Source: Acidobacteriota bacterium
GTDB lineage: Bacteria > Acidobacteriota > Terriglobia > UBA7540
Assembly: GCA_902812465.1 (NCBI GenBank)
Contig: CADDZE010000013.1
Coordinates: forward strand, 1-64,000
DNA length: 64,000 bases
Direction of reading: 5' to 3'
Below, in pieces: positions 16,969 through 25,679 of this stretch. The first letter of the stretch is position 1. Each line of letters opens with the position of its first letter. A program made the position numbers and the translations under genes. A model generated the notes under the pieces. It was not told the DNA's origin, made no database searches, and was given only the letters and a program-made list of their open reading frames with translations.

Positions 16969-17967
16969 TTGAGCGCCGTGGATCTCCGCCCGCTGACCCT
17001 GGGCGAGCTTCTGGACCGCACATTCAGCTACTACCGGCAGCACTTTCTGCTGTTCGTTGGCATCATGGCCGCACCGCAGGTGTTCGCGGCCATCAACGGC
17101 TTGTTCAGTTTCAGCGCTCTGATGCCTATGTTCTCGACGCCTCCGGGGACGAATCCGGCCCAGGTCAACTCCATGCTCGTCGGCCTGTTTAGCAGGTTGG
17201 CCGTAGCTCTCCTGCTGTTCAGTGTGGTGTATGCCGCGGTCTATGCAGCCGCCGTGGCTGCGACGAGCTTCGCCATCTCGGATATCCACCTGGGAGTGTC
17301 CAGCTCCATTCGCAGCGCCTATCGCCGGGTTCGCGGGCATATTGCGGGCCTGATCGGAGTGATGTGGGGACTCGGCTGGCGCGCTGCGGCTTGCGGCGCC
17401 GCTGTCGTGATCGCCTCCTTGGTGATGGGGGCTCTCATCGGGCTGGTAGCCGCCGCCAGCGCCACCCTGCAGGCCAGCCCTCGCTCTCGTTGCTGGTCTT
17501 CCCGGTCATTATCCTCGGCTACCTCGCTGCATTCATCGCCGCTGGATTCATCCTGCTCGCTACGCGCTGGCTATCCCCGCACTTCTGCTTGAAGGCCTGC
17601 GGGCGCGCGATGCGCTGCGGCGGAGTTGGAAGCTGACGCGGGCAATATGGGAAGGCTGTTCCTAATTGTCGTGCTGATGGCGGTCATCCGTTGGGTAGCT
17701 TGGGCGATCTTCACGGGTCCCTTCCTCATTGCGGCGATCGTTTTGGCCACCCGGGTTGGCCAGATGTCTCCCTGGCTCTACTTCCCGATGTCTGCTTCCG
17801 GTGGGGTCTCGGCTGCGCTCACCGGCCCCCTGCTGGCCATCAGCCTAGTGCTGCTCTACTACGATGTACGGGTACGCAGGGAAGGATTCGACCTGGAATG
17901 GATGCTCTCCACGCTTCAACGCGGCACGCGAGAGATGGCAGCCCCCTCCCCCCCTCCTTCCCCATGA
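16969..17967 (+). pseudogene. Multi-pass membrane protein, three frameshifts
   Basis: Starts at TTG 16969 behind a strong AGGAGGGG site. It begins LSAVDLRPLTLGELLDRTFSYYRQHF, of the glycerophosphodiester-phosphodiesterase membrane-domain type. The frame is lost near 17480, where PSLSLLVFPVIILGYLAAF continues in another frame. It is lost again near 17560 (YALAIPALLLEGLRARDAL) and near 17640, after which the first frame resumes as RLFLIVVLMAVIRWV and runs to 17967. The joined protein would be an ordinary six-helix member of the family. Three single-base shifts in 170 bp indicate decay or a local consensus problem. It is the first gene of the DUF4129/MoxR/DUF58 cluster. Confidence 0.7.
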
Positions 17968-18205
17968 GGCGCCACTATCATCAGCGGCGATGGCAGCTTG
18001 ACGGCACTGCGCCAGTCTGCCATTGTGTTAACTTAAAAGTAATAAACGGCCTGGGCGCCCTAACACCTGCTTCCACAGAACCTGATGGACGCCAGCTCCG
18101 ACAAAAAGATCGACCTCGGGAGCCTTGTAGGTCGCGCTTCAATTCGTTACATTCGAAACGCCAACGCCATTCCCAGATGGCTGACAGGGGAACACCGTTG
18201 ATTTT

Positions 18206-18235
18206 TTCAAACAAAGCCGTAATGTCTCTTATAAT
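18206..18235 (+). promoter_or_regulatory. Candidate sigma-70 promoter before the DUF4129 gene
   Basis: TTCAAA (4 of 6), 18 bp, then a perfect TATAAT at 18230-18235. The next ATG in the DUF4129 frame is 17 bp downstream (18252), with no ribosome-binding site, so the leader would be only about 10 nt. It lies in a locally AT-rich stretch between 17968 and 18251, where no gene is seen. Confidence 0.4.
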
Positions 18236-18251
18236 CAGTAACATACATTTT

Positions 18252-19294
18252 ATGGAAGATCCGGCGCCTAGCTTCCTTTGGCTTCGCCCTATCCGTTTCT
18301 GCTTTCTACCCTTGACCCTAGGTGCTACTGCCGGATTCGCCCGCTCAGGGCCTCCCAAATCGTTTCCACCAAGGGTTCTCAACTTGCAGGAGTCTTTCGC
18401 CGAACTCGAGCGCTGGTCGACCGCAGCGCAGAGTGTTGAGAAGCATCCCGAGCTGGCTGCTTCACTACGAAGACACCTGCCCGAAGCGTGGCGGGTGAAG
18501 ATCGGGCAGGAGGAATTCTCCGTCCCGACCACCTGGCTGCGTGACTCACTGCGATTGGTCGAAGCGAGCCATGACCTGGCGGCCCATTATGCCGGGGAGA
18601 TCACCTGGCGGCTGGCCGAGATGCGCCGTGAGGCCCGTGCCCTCCATGAAGAGCAGCCTGCCCTTACCCCAGACGCGGCGGCTGCTGCCCTCCGCCAAGT
18701 GCTCGCGCGCCGTGAGCTTCGCCGTGTCGGCCCGGACACGTGGCTCGAAACAGGGGGTGAGGCGCTGGCCGAGTGGTGGAACAACTTGCGGCAGCGGCTC
18801 GCCGGAGCCTTAAAAGGCCACACCAGGTGGTTGACTATATTACTCTCACTCTTCGTGCTGACCGTCTTGGCCCTGCTGGCGGGCTGGCTGGTACGCATCG
18901 CCCTCGGACGCCAATGGGCTAGCCAACTCCGCCTGGAACCGCCGCTGGTGGTGGGAAAGCGCTGGCAGGACTGGGCGCGCCAAGCACTAGCCGCGGCCAA
19001 CCGCGCCGATTATCGTCAGGCTATCCGCCTGGCTTACTGGGCAGCGGTCTACCGCCTAGCCGAAGCGGAGTGTGGCAGGTGGACCCGCCCCGCACCCATC
19101 GCGAATACCTGCGATTACTGCCTGGTTCAGACAGGCGGCGTCCAGCGCTCGCTGCCGTCACGGCCCGGTTCGAGCGCACCTGGTACGGAGGCAGCCGAGC
19201 TCAGGCCGAGGACTTCCGCGAGCTGGTAGCACACCTGGAGGACATCGGATGCTCCATTCGCGCAACCCCGCAGACCGCAAGCTCCTCCTCCTGA
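18252..19294 (+). pseudogene. DUF4129-domain membrane protein, frameshifted near its 3' end
   Basis: About 345 residues if repaired. A signal-like N-terminus is followed by a helical extracytoplasmic part (LPEAWRVKIGQEEFSVPTTW), a single membrane helix (TILLSLFVLTVLALLAGWLV, near 200) and the DUF4129 domain (ANRADYRQAIRLAYWAAVYR). Near 19068 the frame is lost (CGRWTRP). The conserved tail VDPPRTHREYLRLL then FERTWYGG continues one base over and ends at 19294, overlapping the DUF4350 start. The single-base shift is the only fault. In other genomes this gene travels with DUF4350, MoxR and DUF58. Confidence 0.75.
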
Positions 19295-20421
19295 CCGGCG
19301 CGCTGTTTGTGGCCGTCTGCGGTGCGGGGTCATTTCTGGCCACCCCGCCCGAGACGCGCTACGTCCCCTTCCCCTCCAGTTACTCGGCCCGGGGCTGGGG
19401 AGCGAAGGCCGCCTACAACCTGCTGGTTGAGCTTGGGTGCCACACCGAGCGCTGGATGAGGGCGCCGACAGACCTGAACGCACCGGAGCAGGAGGCATCA
19501 CGCTGGGAACGGCGAGTTCTTGTGCTGGCTGAGCCTGTCTTCCCCGCCTCGGCTGACGAGCAGTTCGCCCTTCGGAGATCCATATCTTCAGGAGGACGGG
19601 TGCTAGCTACGGGCGCCGCCGCTGCTTCACTCCTCGACCTCGGGGAGACCGCCCTGGCTGAGCCGGCCCGCTTGCCGCATGAGTTCTCCGCCGAGGCTCC
19701 GTCGCCGCTTACACGTCAAACTCCGCGCATCGCCATGCGATCCTGGACGCGCTTGTGCAACCTGAGGAGGGGCGAGCAGTACTATGGCGATGCCGCCGGC
19801 GCCACAGTCATCAAGGCGTCGCTCGGAAGGGGTGAACTAATCTGGTGGGCGGACTCCTTGCCACTCACCAACGGCGGACTTTCCCTTTCCTCAAACCTCA
19901 TGCTTTACTTGAACTCTATCGGACCTCCGCAAGGCGCCCGCATCCTATGGGACGAGTACTATCACGGCGAGCGGCTAGGCCTAGGGTCCTACCTTGGCCA
20001 GACTCCCATCCCGTGGATGGCAGTCCAGCTTGGCCTTCTTCTTGCCGCCGCATGGCTTGCCATCGGGCGCCCGCTCGAGCCTCGGCTGGCGTTGTCCCCA
20101 CCCTCCCGGCTTTCACCACTCGAGTTCGTCGAAAGCCTCGGCGATCTCTATCAGCGAAAGGGCGCCGCCTCAGCAGCCTTGGAGGTGGTTTATCAGCGGT
20201 TCCGCCGGATGCTCGGGCGGCGACTTGGACTGCCCGCGACGGCTACGGTTGCGCAGGTGAGCCGCGGTGTGCGCGAGAAGATCGGATGGACTGTGCCGAG
20301 ATTTTGGGAAACACTGCAGCGCTGCGAACGGGGAGTCCGCAATCCTGATCTCACGGGCCAGGAAGCTCTAGGGCTTATCCAGGAGCTACACGATTACACG
20401 CGAAGGTTCAGACTGGAGTGA
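19249..20421 (+). CDS. DUF4350-domain protein
   Basis: 390 residues: an N-terminal membrane helix (LLLLTGALFVAVCGAGSFLA), a DUF4350 domain starting SYSARGWGAKAAYNLLVELG with a GATase-like fold, a second helix (PWMAVQLGLLLAAAWLAIG, about 265-283) and a charged helical C-terminus. The start ATG 19249 overlaps the end of the DUF4129 gene by 45 bp. The stop TGA lies between two possible MoxR starts (GTG 20418 and ATG 20424). It is intact, unlike most of its neighbours. It is part of a conserved cluster of unknown membrane or cell-wall function. Confidence 0.85.
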   Translation: MLHSRNPADRKLLLLTGALFVAVCGAGSFLATPPETRYVPFPSSYSARGWGAKAAYNLLVELGCHTERWMRAPTDLNAPEQEASRWERRVLVLAEPVFPASADEQFALRRSISSGGRVLATGAAAASLLDLGETALAEPARLPHEFSAEAPSPLTRQTPRIAMRSWTRLCNLRRGEQYYGDAAGATVIKASLGRGELIWWADSLPLTNGGLSLSSNLMLYLNSIGPPQGARILWDEYYHGERLGLGSYLGQTPIPWMAVQLGLLLAAAWLAIGRPLEPRLALSPPSRLSPLEFVESLGDLYQRKGAASAALEVVYQRFRRMLGRRLGLPATATVAQVSRGVREKIGWTVPRFWETLQRCERGVRNPDLTGQEALGLIQELHDYTRRFRLE

Positions 20422-20423
20422 GG

Positions 20424-21390
20424 ATGCCCGCGAAAACCGCCGAACTGGCTAACCACGTTCGAAACCAACTGGCGAAGGTTATCGTCGGCGAAGCAGATGC
20501 TATCGACGAATTGGTGGCCGTCTTGCTTTGCGGGGGGTCACGCCCTGCTGGAGGGTGTGCCGGGGACGGCGAAGACCCTCATGGTGAAGGCGCTGGCGCG
20601 GATTTGCCGTCTCGAGTTCCAGCGCGTGCAATGTACACCGGACCTGATGCCGGCCGATATCCTCGGCACTAACGTACTCACCATGGCCACTGGAACCTTT
20701 TCCCTTCACCGCGGCCCCATCTTTACCGACCTGCTGCTGGTCGACGAAGGGAATCGCATGCCGCCCCGCACGCAAGCGGCCTTGCTGGAGTCAATGGAGG
20801 AACGCCAGTTAACCCTGGATGGCGTGCGGTACCCGGCTTCCAGCTTTCTCACTGTCTTCGCCACCCAGAATCCAGTCGAATTCGAAGGCACGTATCCGCT
20901 GCCAGAAGCGCAGCTCGACCGCTTTCTTTTCAAGATTCGGATTCATTATCCGGAGGCAGAAGAGGAAACCGAAATCCTGAGCCGCTACCAGAGAGGGTTT
21001 GACGCGCGGGACTTGGACAGCGTCGGGCTGGTGCCGCTTGAGGAAGGCCTGCTGGCGGCGGCGCGGGCGGAGGTAGCCCAGGTGCGCGTGGAGCCCGCGC
21101 TTTTCCGCTATATTACCGCCGCCGTTCGCCGCACCCGCGACTGGCCCGCTTTGAGCCTGGGCGCCAGCCCGCGCGCTGCTGTCGGCCTGATGGCAGCATC
21201 CAAGGCTCTTGCGGCCATGGATGGACGGGATTACCTGATCCCTGATGACGTCAAGGCAGCAGCGCCTCCCGTACTGCGGCACCGCCTGATCGTCAAGCCG
21301 GAAGCGGACCTTGAGGGCATCACGGCGGATCGGGTAATCGCCGATATCTTCGACCAAATCGAAGTGCCCGGGGCGGTGCATGCCGAATGA
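20424..21390 (+). pseudogene. MoxR-type AAA ATPase with a one-base shift at a G6 run
   Basis: The N-terminal part (NHVRNQLAKVIVGEADAIDE) reads to VLLCGG, then the frame breaks at six Gs (20532-20537). With five Gs it would read straight into HALLEGVPGTAKTLMVKALA (Walker A GVPGTAKT), LLLVDEGNRMPPRTQAALLE (Walker B), sensor FATQNPVEFEGTYPLPEAQ and LSLGASPRAAVGL, ending at 21390. All ATPase motifs are otherwise intact. MoxR proteins act as chaperone-like ATPases with VWA partners, normally the DUF58 protein next door. The break may be a consensus error, a true mutation or a slippage-prone switch. Confidence 0.8.
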
Positions 21391-21760
21391 GTTTGGAAAG
21401 TCCTACCAGGACGCCGAGGTCTGGCAGCGCGCCATGGACCTGGCGGAGAGCTGCTACCGCATGACCCGTTCCTTTCCTAAAGATGAGCTTTATGGCATGA
21501 CCGCTCAGGTCCGGCGCGCCGCGGTGGCCATTCCCGCCACCATCGCCGAAGGCAAGGCACGGGGCACCCGCGCGGAATACATCCAGTTTCTCCGCCTGGC
21601 ACACGGATCGCTAATGGAGTTGGAAACACACGTGGTGCTGGCGCGACGGCTGGGCGTCGTCTCGGTGGAAGATGCCCTGCAACTCCTCAACCAGTGCACG
21701 AGCTTCGGCAGCCAGCTCCAGGGTCTGATTAACTCACTGGATCAACAGGACGAAACATAG
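21380..21760 (+). CDS. Four-helix-bundle protein of the S23 / bAvd family
   Basis: 126 residues. Family motifs: YQDAEVWQRAMDLAESCY, then FPKDELYGMTAQVRRAAVAIP, ATIAEGKARGTRAEYIQFL, and HGSLMELETHVVLARRLG. Members include proteins coded in 23S rRNA intervening sequences and accessory proteins of diversity-generating retroelements; no retroelement is seen here. Its ATG overlaps the end of MoxR by 11 bp. It separates MoxR from DUF58, which are normally adjacent, so it looks inserted into the cluster. Confidence 0.92.
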   Translation: MPNEFGKSYQDAEVWQRAMDLAESCYRMTRSFPKDELYGMTAQVRRAAVAIPATIAEGKARGTRAEYIQFLRLAHGSLMELETHVVLARRLGVVSVEDALQLLNQCTSFGSQLQGLINSLDQQDET

Positions 21761-21835
21761 GCTGGGCAGGATTAAGTTGGAAGAAAGAGAGGTGGGAGCG
21801 AAAACGGAGGGCCGCGACATCCCTCAACCGGGATC

Positions 21836-22887
21836 ATGAGCCCAGTCGCACGCCTCACTCCAGCCAGCGTTGCCGCCCCGGCACAGCATGCGGGGCGCGG
21901 GGGGATGGCGCCGGCGCGCCGGGTCTTCATCGCGTTGCTAGTGGGGCTAGTATGGATTGGGCCAGCCTGGTTGAACTGGCGGTTTCTCTATGCGTTGGCG
22001 GCGTGGGACGTCCTGGTGGTGCTCGCCTGGTACGGCGACCTCAAACGGCTGCCACCGCCGCAATGCCTCAAGACGTCGCGTGCCTGGGCTGCACCTTTAG
22101 CTCAGGGGGATTCCGCAAGCGTCAGGGTGAGTGTTCTCAACAAATCTCAAGTAATACTTGAGGTAAGCCTTCAGGACGAATTGCCGGCCTCCTGGCTGCC
22201 TCCTCCCGCCTCCTCGGCACTTTCGACCCCTCGGCCACGGGCCCTGCCGCAGCTCGTGTTGACCGCCCGCTCAGGGCAAGCCGTCGGCGCTGAATATCGC
22301 ATCCGGCCTAGCGAGCGAGGCGACCACCGCGTCGGAAGAGTCTGCCTCCGCTACCGCACCGCCTGGCAGCTTGCCGAGCGATGGGCCTTCGCTGACCTGT
22401 GCCAGACTGTTCGGGTCTACCTGAGCCTGCAGCGGTCGAAGCGTCAGGCACTCTATCTCGCGCGCAGCCGGCAGGTGGAAATGGAGAAGCGGCTGGAACG
22501 CCGCCGTGGCCTGGGCCGCGAGTTCGAAAGCCTGCGCGAATACCGGCGGGGCGATGAAATGCGCGACGTCTGTTGGACCGCCACGGCGCGGCGGGGCAAG
22601 CTGATCACCCGGACCTATCGCAGCGAGCGCAGTCAGCGCTACCGCGCCACCTGGTGCTGTTCGTGGCCATCGCCCAGCCCGATCTGGCGCAACTGGCGGC
22701 TCGACGGCCGGCATCAGTCCCCGAAATGTATCGCTATCTGGCGGCGCAAGAATTGGTCCATCGGCGCGAGTTGCTGCTGCGTCGCCTGCGCCAGCAAGGA
22801 GCACTGGTCCTCGAACTCAGACCGGAGAACCTGCCTTCCGCGCTGGTGAACCAGTATTTGGAAGTGGAGGAGCGCAGGCTGTTGTAG
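21836..22887 (+). pseudogene. DUF58 / VWA-like protein with internal deletion and frameshift
   Basis: The N-terminal 265 residues are a normal DUF58 protein: two membrane helices, a beta-rich region and RRGLGREFESLREYRRGDEM followed by DVCWTATARRGKLITRTY. At about 22638 the expected VWA-like middle (around 110-130 residues) is missing. The sequence jumps in another frame to RHLVLFVAIAQPDLAQLA, the usual C-terminal strand, and continues to 22887. Deletion plus shift means no intact protein can be made. This makes loss of the MoxR-DUF58 function likely, unless the assembly dropped a segment here. Confidence 0.75.
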
Positions 22888-23176
22888 GAGGGCTGGCGAA
22901 GGTTGATAGCTTGAGAACGCTTCGGTGCGGTAAACGACCGTCGCAGCCAAAGGGCTGAAGGCTGGGAGCGAAAGGAATTTTTTACTCGGTAAGGACGGCA
23001 GGAAGCTGCGCCAAAGCACCAGAATCATTCTGCATATCAATAGTTTATCGACGCCGTGGGATGGCAAGGCGCTTGCATGCCGGGAAACCGGAGCACCGCG
23101 CATCACGGTGCGGATTAATCAGCCGGTCATTTTCGGCGTGTCTGTGACAGGCGGCCGAAAGGGGAAAGGAGGGAAC

Positions 23177-23575
23177 ATGACAACCTCGAGAAGAATCTTC
23201 GCTGCTCTGTTAGCTCTGGCGCTAGTTGTGCCGCCGGTTTCAGTCGGTGAAACACAGCCCACCGCAGGCACAAGAGCGGTCCAGCCGTCAGCGACGGCGT
23301 CAGCACCATCGGCAGCGCCGGCAGTTTCGGACGAAAGCGCTGCGGCCGCTCCGCAGCGGTCACGAGCAGCGCGCCGTTCCTATGCAAGAGAGACTCGTGC
23401 TCATCGCCGGCACCATCGCATCTCCAAGGGTGAGGTAGCGATGATGGGAGCGGTGGCGGGCACGTCGCTGAGTATTGGGGCACTGGCGGGAGGCGGGACG
23501 GGTCTGGCCATCGGCGCTATCGTGGGCGGATGGGGCGCTTACGCTGTGCATCGGCTCTGGCGGCACCTGCACTAG
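23177..23575 (+). CDS. Small secreted protein with a glycine-rich helix pair
   Basis: 132 residues from the ATG at 23177, behind AGGAGGG. A signal peptide (RIFAALLALALVVPPVSVG) is followed by an Ala/Ser/Pro-rich spacer, an Arg/His-rich stretch (RAARRSYARETRAHRRHHRI) and a hydrophobic glycine-zipper-like segment (GAVAGTSLSIGALAGGGTGLA). That segment suggests membrane association. The family is not recognised. It converges on the SpoIIM-like gene and overlaps its extended 3' end. Confidence 0.6.
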   Translation: MTTSRRIFAALLALALVVPPVSVGETQPTAGTRAVQPSATASAPSAAPAVSDESAAAAPQRSRAARRSYARETRAHRRHHRISKGEVAMMGAVAGTSLSIGALAGGGTGLAIGAIVGGWGAYAVHRLWRHLH

Positions 23576-24630
23576 GGGCGGGGCAGCAGAACCGCTGGGG
23601 AGCCGGCGTGGCCCAGCTGAGTTTGGCCGAAGGGTGGCCCGCACATGGCTTCAAGTAAAGCTTGAAGAAATGTCGGCGCGCCGACTTCCGGCCGCATGCC
23701 GAAAGATACAGGACCAAGACAGCGGCGGTGGCCCCCGCCACCGCGAATTCCAGGGACAGAGGAGCCGGCGAGGGCGAAACAAATCCCTCCATCACGCCGG
23801 CCACAATCAGCAGCGGAATGATTCCAAGCGCCAGCCGCACGCCCCAACCCCCGTAGTACACCAGCGCATCACGGCGCCGCAGTCCTCCGGTGAAACAACA
23901 AGCCCCGGGCCAGGAGCAGTCCCCCGCCGCCCGCCAGAAACACGGCTCGCAATTCCAGCACACCATGAGGAGCCACAAAGGAGGCCAGCTGCACCACCAT
24001 GCCGGCCTGCCAGCACGCCGCCGTGACCACCCCTATCAGCAGGCCATTCATAGCCAGCATGTAGACCGTACCCAAGCCCGCGGTCAGCCCCAGCGCGAAG
24101 GTGGTGAAAGAGACCGTCAGGTTGTTGGTCAGAATGGCGCTCGACGCCAGCGGCTTCACGGTTACAATGGACTCCGTCCACATCCGGCGGTGTTCTAGGG
24201 CGCTGTTCATCGCATCGCCCAGAAAGAAGCGCTGAAACGAAGGATCGCCCAGGCATGCAAGGAACCCTGTCAGGGCGCCGGAGCAAAAGATCACGAACGC
24301 CGCGAGTGTGTAGCTGAACGTGGCGCGGAAGACACCCGGGAAGACATCGCGATAGAAGCTCCAGATGCTACCCACGCTGGCGCGACGGTCCATGTAGATC
24401 AGGTTGTGGGCCCGCCCCAGCAACTGGTTCAAATACTCAGCGAGCCGCCGATTGGCTGAATCTTCCCGGACGGCAGCGAGGTCCGCCGCAACCTGGCGGT
24501 ACAGCAAGCTTACTTGCTGCAGTTCGCGATGATGAAGAGCGGCAATGCCGCGCGAGCCAGACCGCTCGAGGAGGCTTTCTAACTCGTTCCAGAACGGCTT
24601 GCGCCTCTCTAGCCAGCGGGCCGTGATCAT
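23517..24630 (-). pseudogene. SpoIIM / DUF95 family membrane protein, frameshifted
   Basis: Begins MITARWLERRKPFWNELESL, the usual start of acidobacterial/actinobacterial SpoIIM-like proteins. It then has several helices (FSYTLAAFVIFCSGALTGFL, FALGLTAGLGTVYMLAMNGL, ASFVAPHGVLELRAVFLAG). Near 23890 the frame ends in HRRTAAP. The expected continuation GGLRRRDALVYYGGWGVRL and IIPLLIVAGVMEGFVSP lies in another minus-strand frame that stays open to 23517. One indel in TTTCACCGGAGG would explain it. SpoIIM and RDD genes sit next to MoxR/DUF58 clusters in many genomes. Confidence 0.75.
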
Positions 24631-24731
24631 GGGTCGGTGCCGTATCGCGCAAGAACGATGCGTCCCGGTCCGCGACGCGTGTTAAAAAACTGATTCGGCT
24701 GTTAAACGACGAACCGCGAGTACCGGATTTC

Positions 24732-25478
24732 ATGGATCATCTTACCATCGAAACACCCGAGCAAATTCCGCTCGAGTTTGCTCTGGCAGGCGTCGGCAGC
24801 CGATTTCTGGCCTTGGCGCTCGATACGCTGATCCAGGCCGCCGCCCTGTTGTTGGTCCTGGCCATCGCCGTCGCGCCCGCCGCTCTAGCTTGGCAGCAAG
24901 CCGGAGTCTGGCCGGCTGCAATCCTGGTTTTCCTGCTATTCCTCATCCAATTCGGCTACTTCGCCTTCTTCGAGGCTGTGTGGAGCGGCCAGACACCAGG
25001 TAAGCGCGCTCTCCACCTGCGCGTCATCAAGGTGACGGGCCGGCGCTCGGGAACGTTGGACGCCATAGCGCGGAACCTCCTGCGGATCGTGGATGCCCTG
25101 CCCGGTGTCTATGCGGTGGGCGTACTGTCCGCCCTGATCAGCCCGGAGAGCCGCCGCCTGGGTGACTACGTGGCCGGTACCGTGGTGGTGCGCGAGGGTA
25201 CGGGCGGGGAGAAGGATTCGGTCGCTTGGACGCCGACGCTCTCCATCGCTGGAACTCGTTACGATGTCAACCGCGTGGCTGGCGAGGAGTTCGCCGTGAT
25301 CGAAGCATTTCTCGTGCGTCGCGACCAACTCGACCACGGGATCCGCACCGCGATCGCGAGTAAGATACTCGATCGCCTCGCGCCCAAACTGGGTTTGAGC
25401 GCGGCAGACCGGGCTCGGCCCGAAGCCGTCCTGGAACCGCTGGCTGCGCAGTATCGCAGGCAGGCGCGTTCCGGGTGA
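24732..25478 (+). CDS. RDD-family membrane protein
   Basis: 248 residues. Starts LTIETPEQIPLEFALAGVGSR with the RDD-type motif SRFLALALDTLIQ. Two membrane helices (about 36-56, 65-83) follow, then the second conserved block GQTPGKRALHLRVIKV. Another hydrophobic part and SPESRRLGDYVAGTVVV complete the domain. The C-terminal 90 residues are helical and cytoplasmic. It is divergent from the SpoIIM-like gene. The family is proposed to act in transport or membrane assembly; its role here is unknown. It is intact. Confidence 0.9.
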   Translation: MDHLTIETPEQIPLEFALAGVGSRFLALALDTLIQAAALLLVLAIAVAPAALAWQQAGVWPAAILVFLLFLIQFGYFAFFEAVWSGQTPGKRALHLRVIKVTGRRSGTLDAIARNLLRIVDALPGVYAVGVLSALISPESRRLGDYVAGTVVVREGTGGEKDSVAWTPTLSIAGTRYDVNRVAGEEFAVIEAFLVRRDQLDHGIRTAIASKILDRLAPKLGLSAADRARPEAVLEPLAAQYRRQARSG

Positions 25479-25679
25479 GGTGCTCTGGCAAACCATGCGC
25501 ACTCCTGGTCTCCTCGCTTTGCCCAGAGCTCGCTTCGCACCCAGAAGATTAGCTCGAAGGTCACTCGGCCGAACCCAACTTCAAGGCGGATGGTCGTGAA
25601 CCCCTTTCGATCCACTTGCACGAAGCACCGGACAATGCTTTACTCGGCCCTCGCCCTGCCTGGGCTCGTAAGGAGGCGG

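Noticed and set aside
22888-22990. Possible terminator near TTTTTT at about 22978
   Set aside because: The best nearby stem (CAGCC...GGCTG) is short and too far from the T run.
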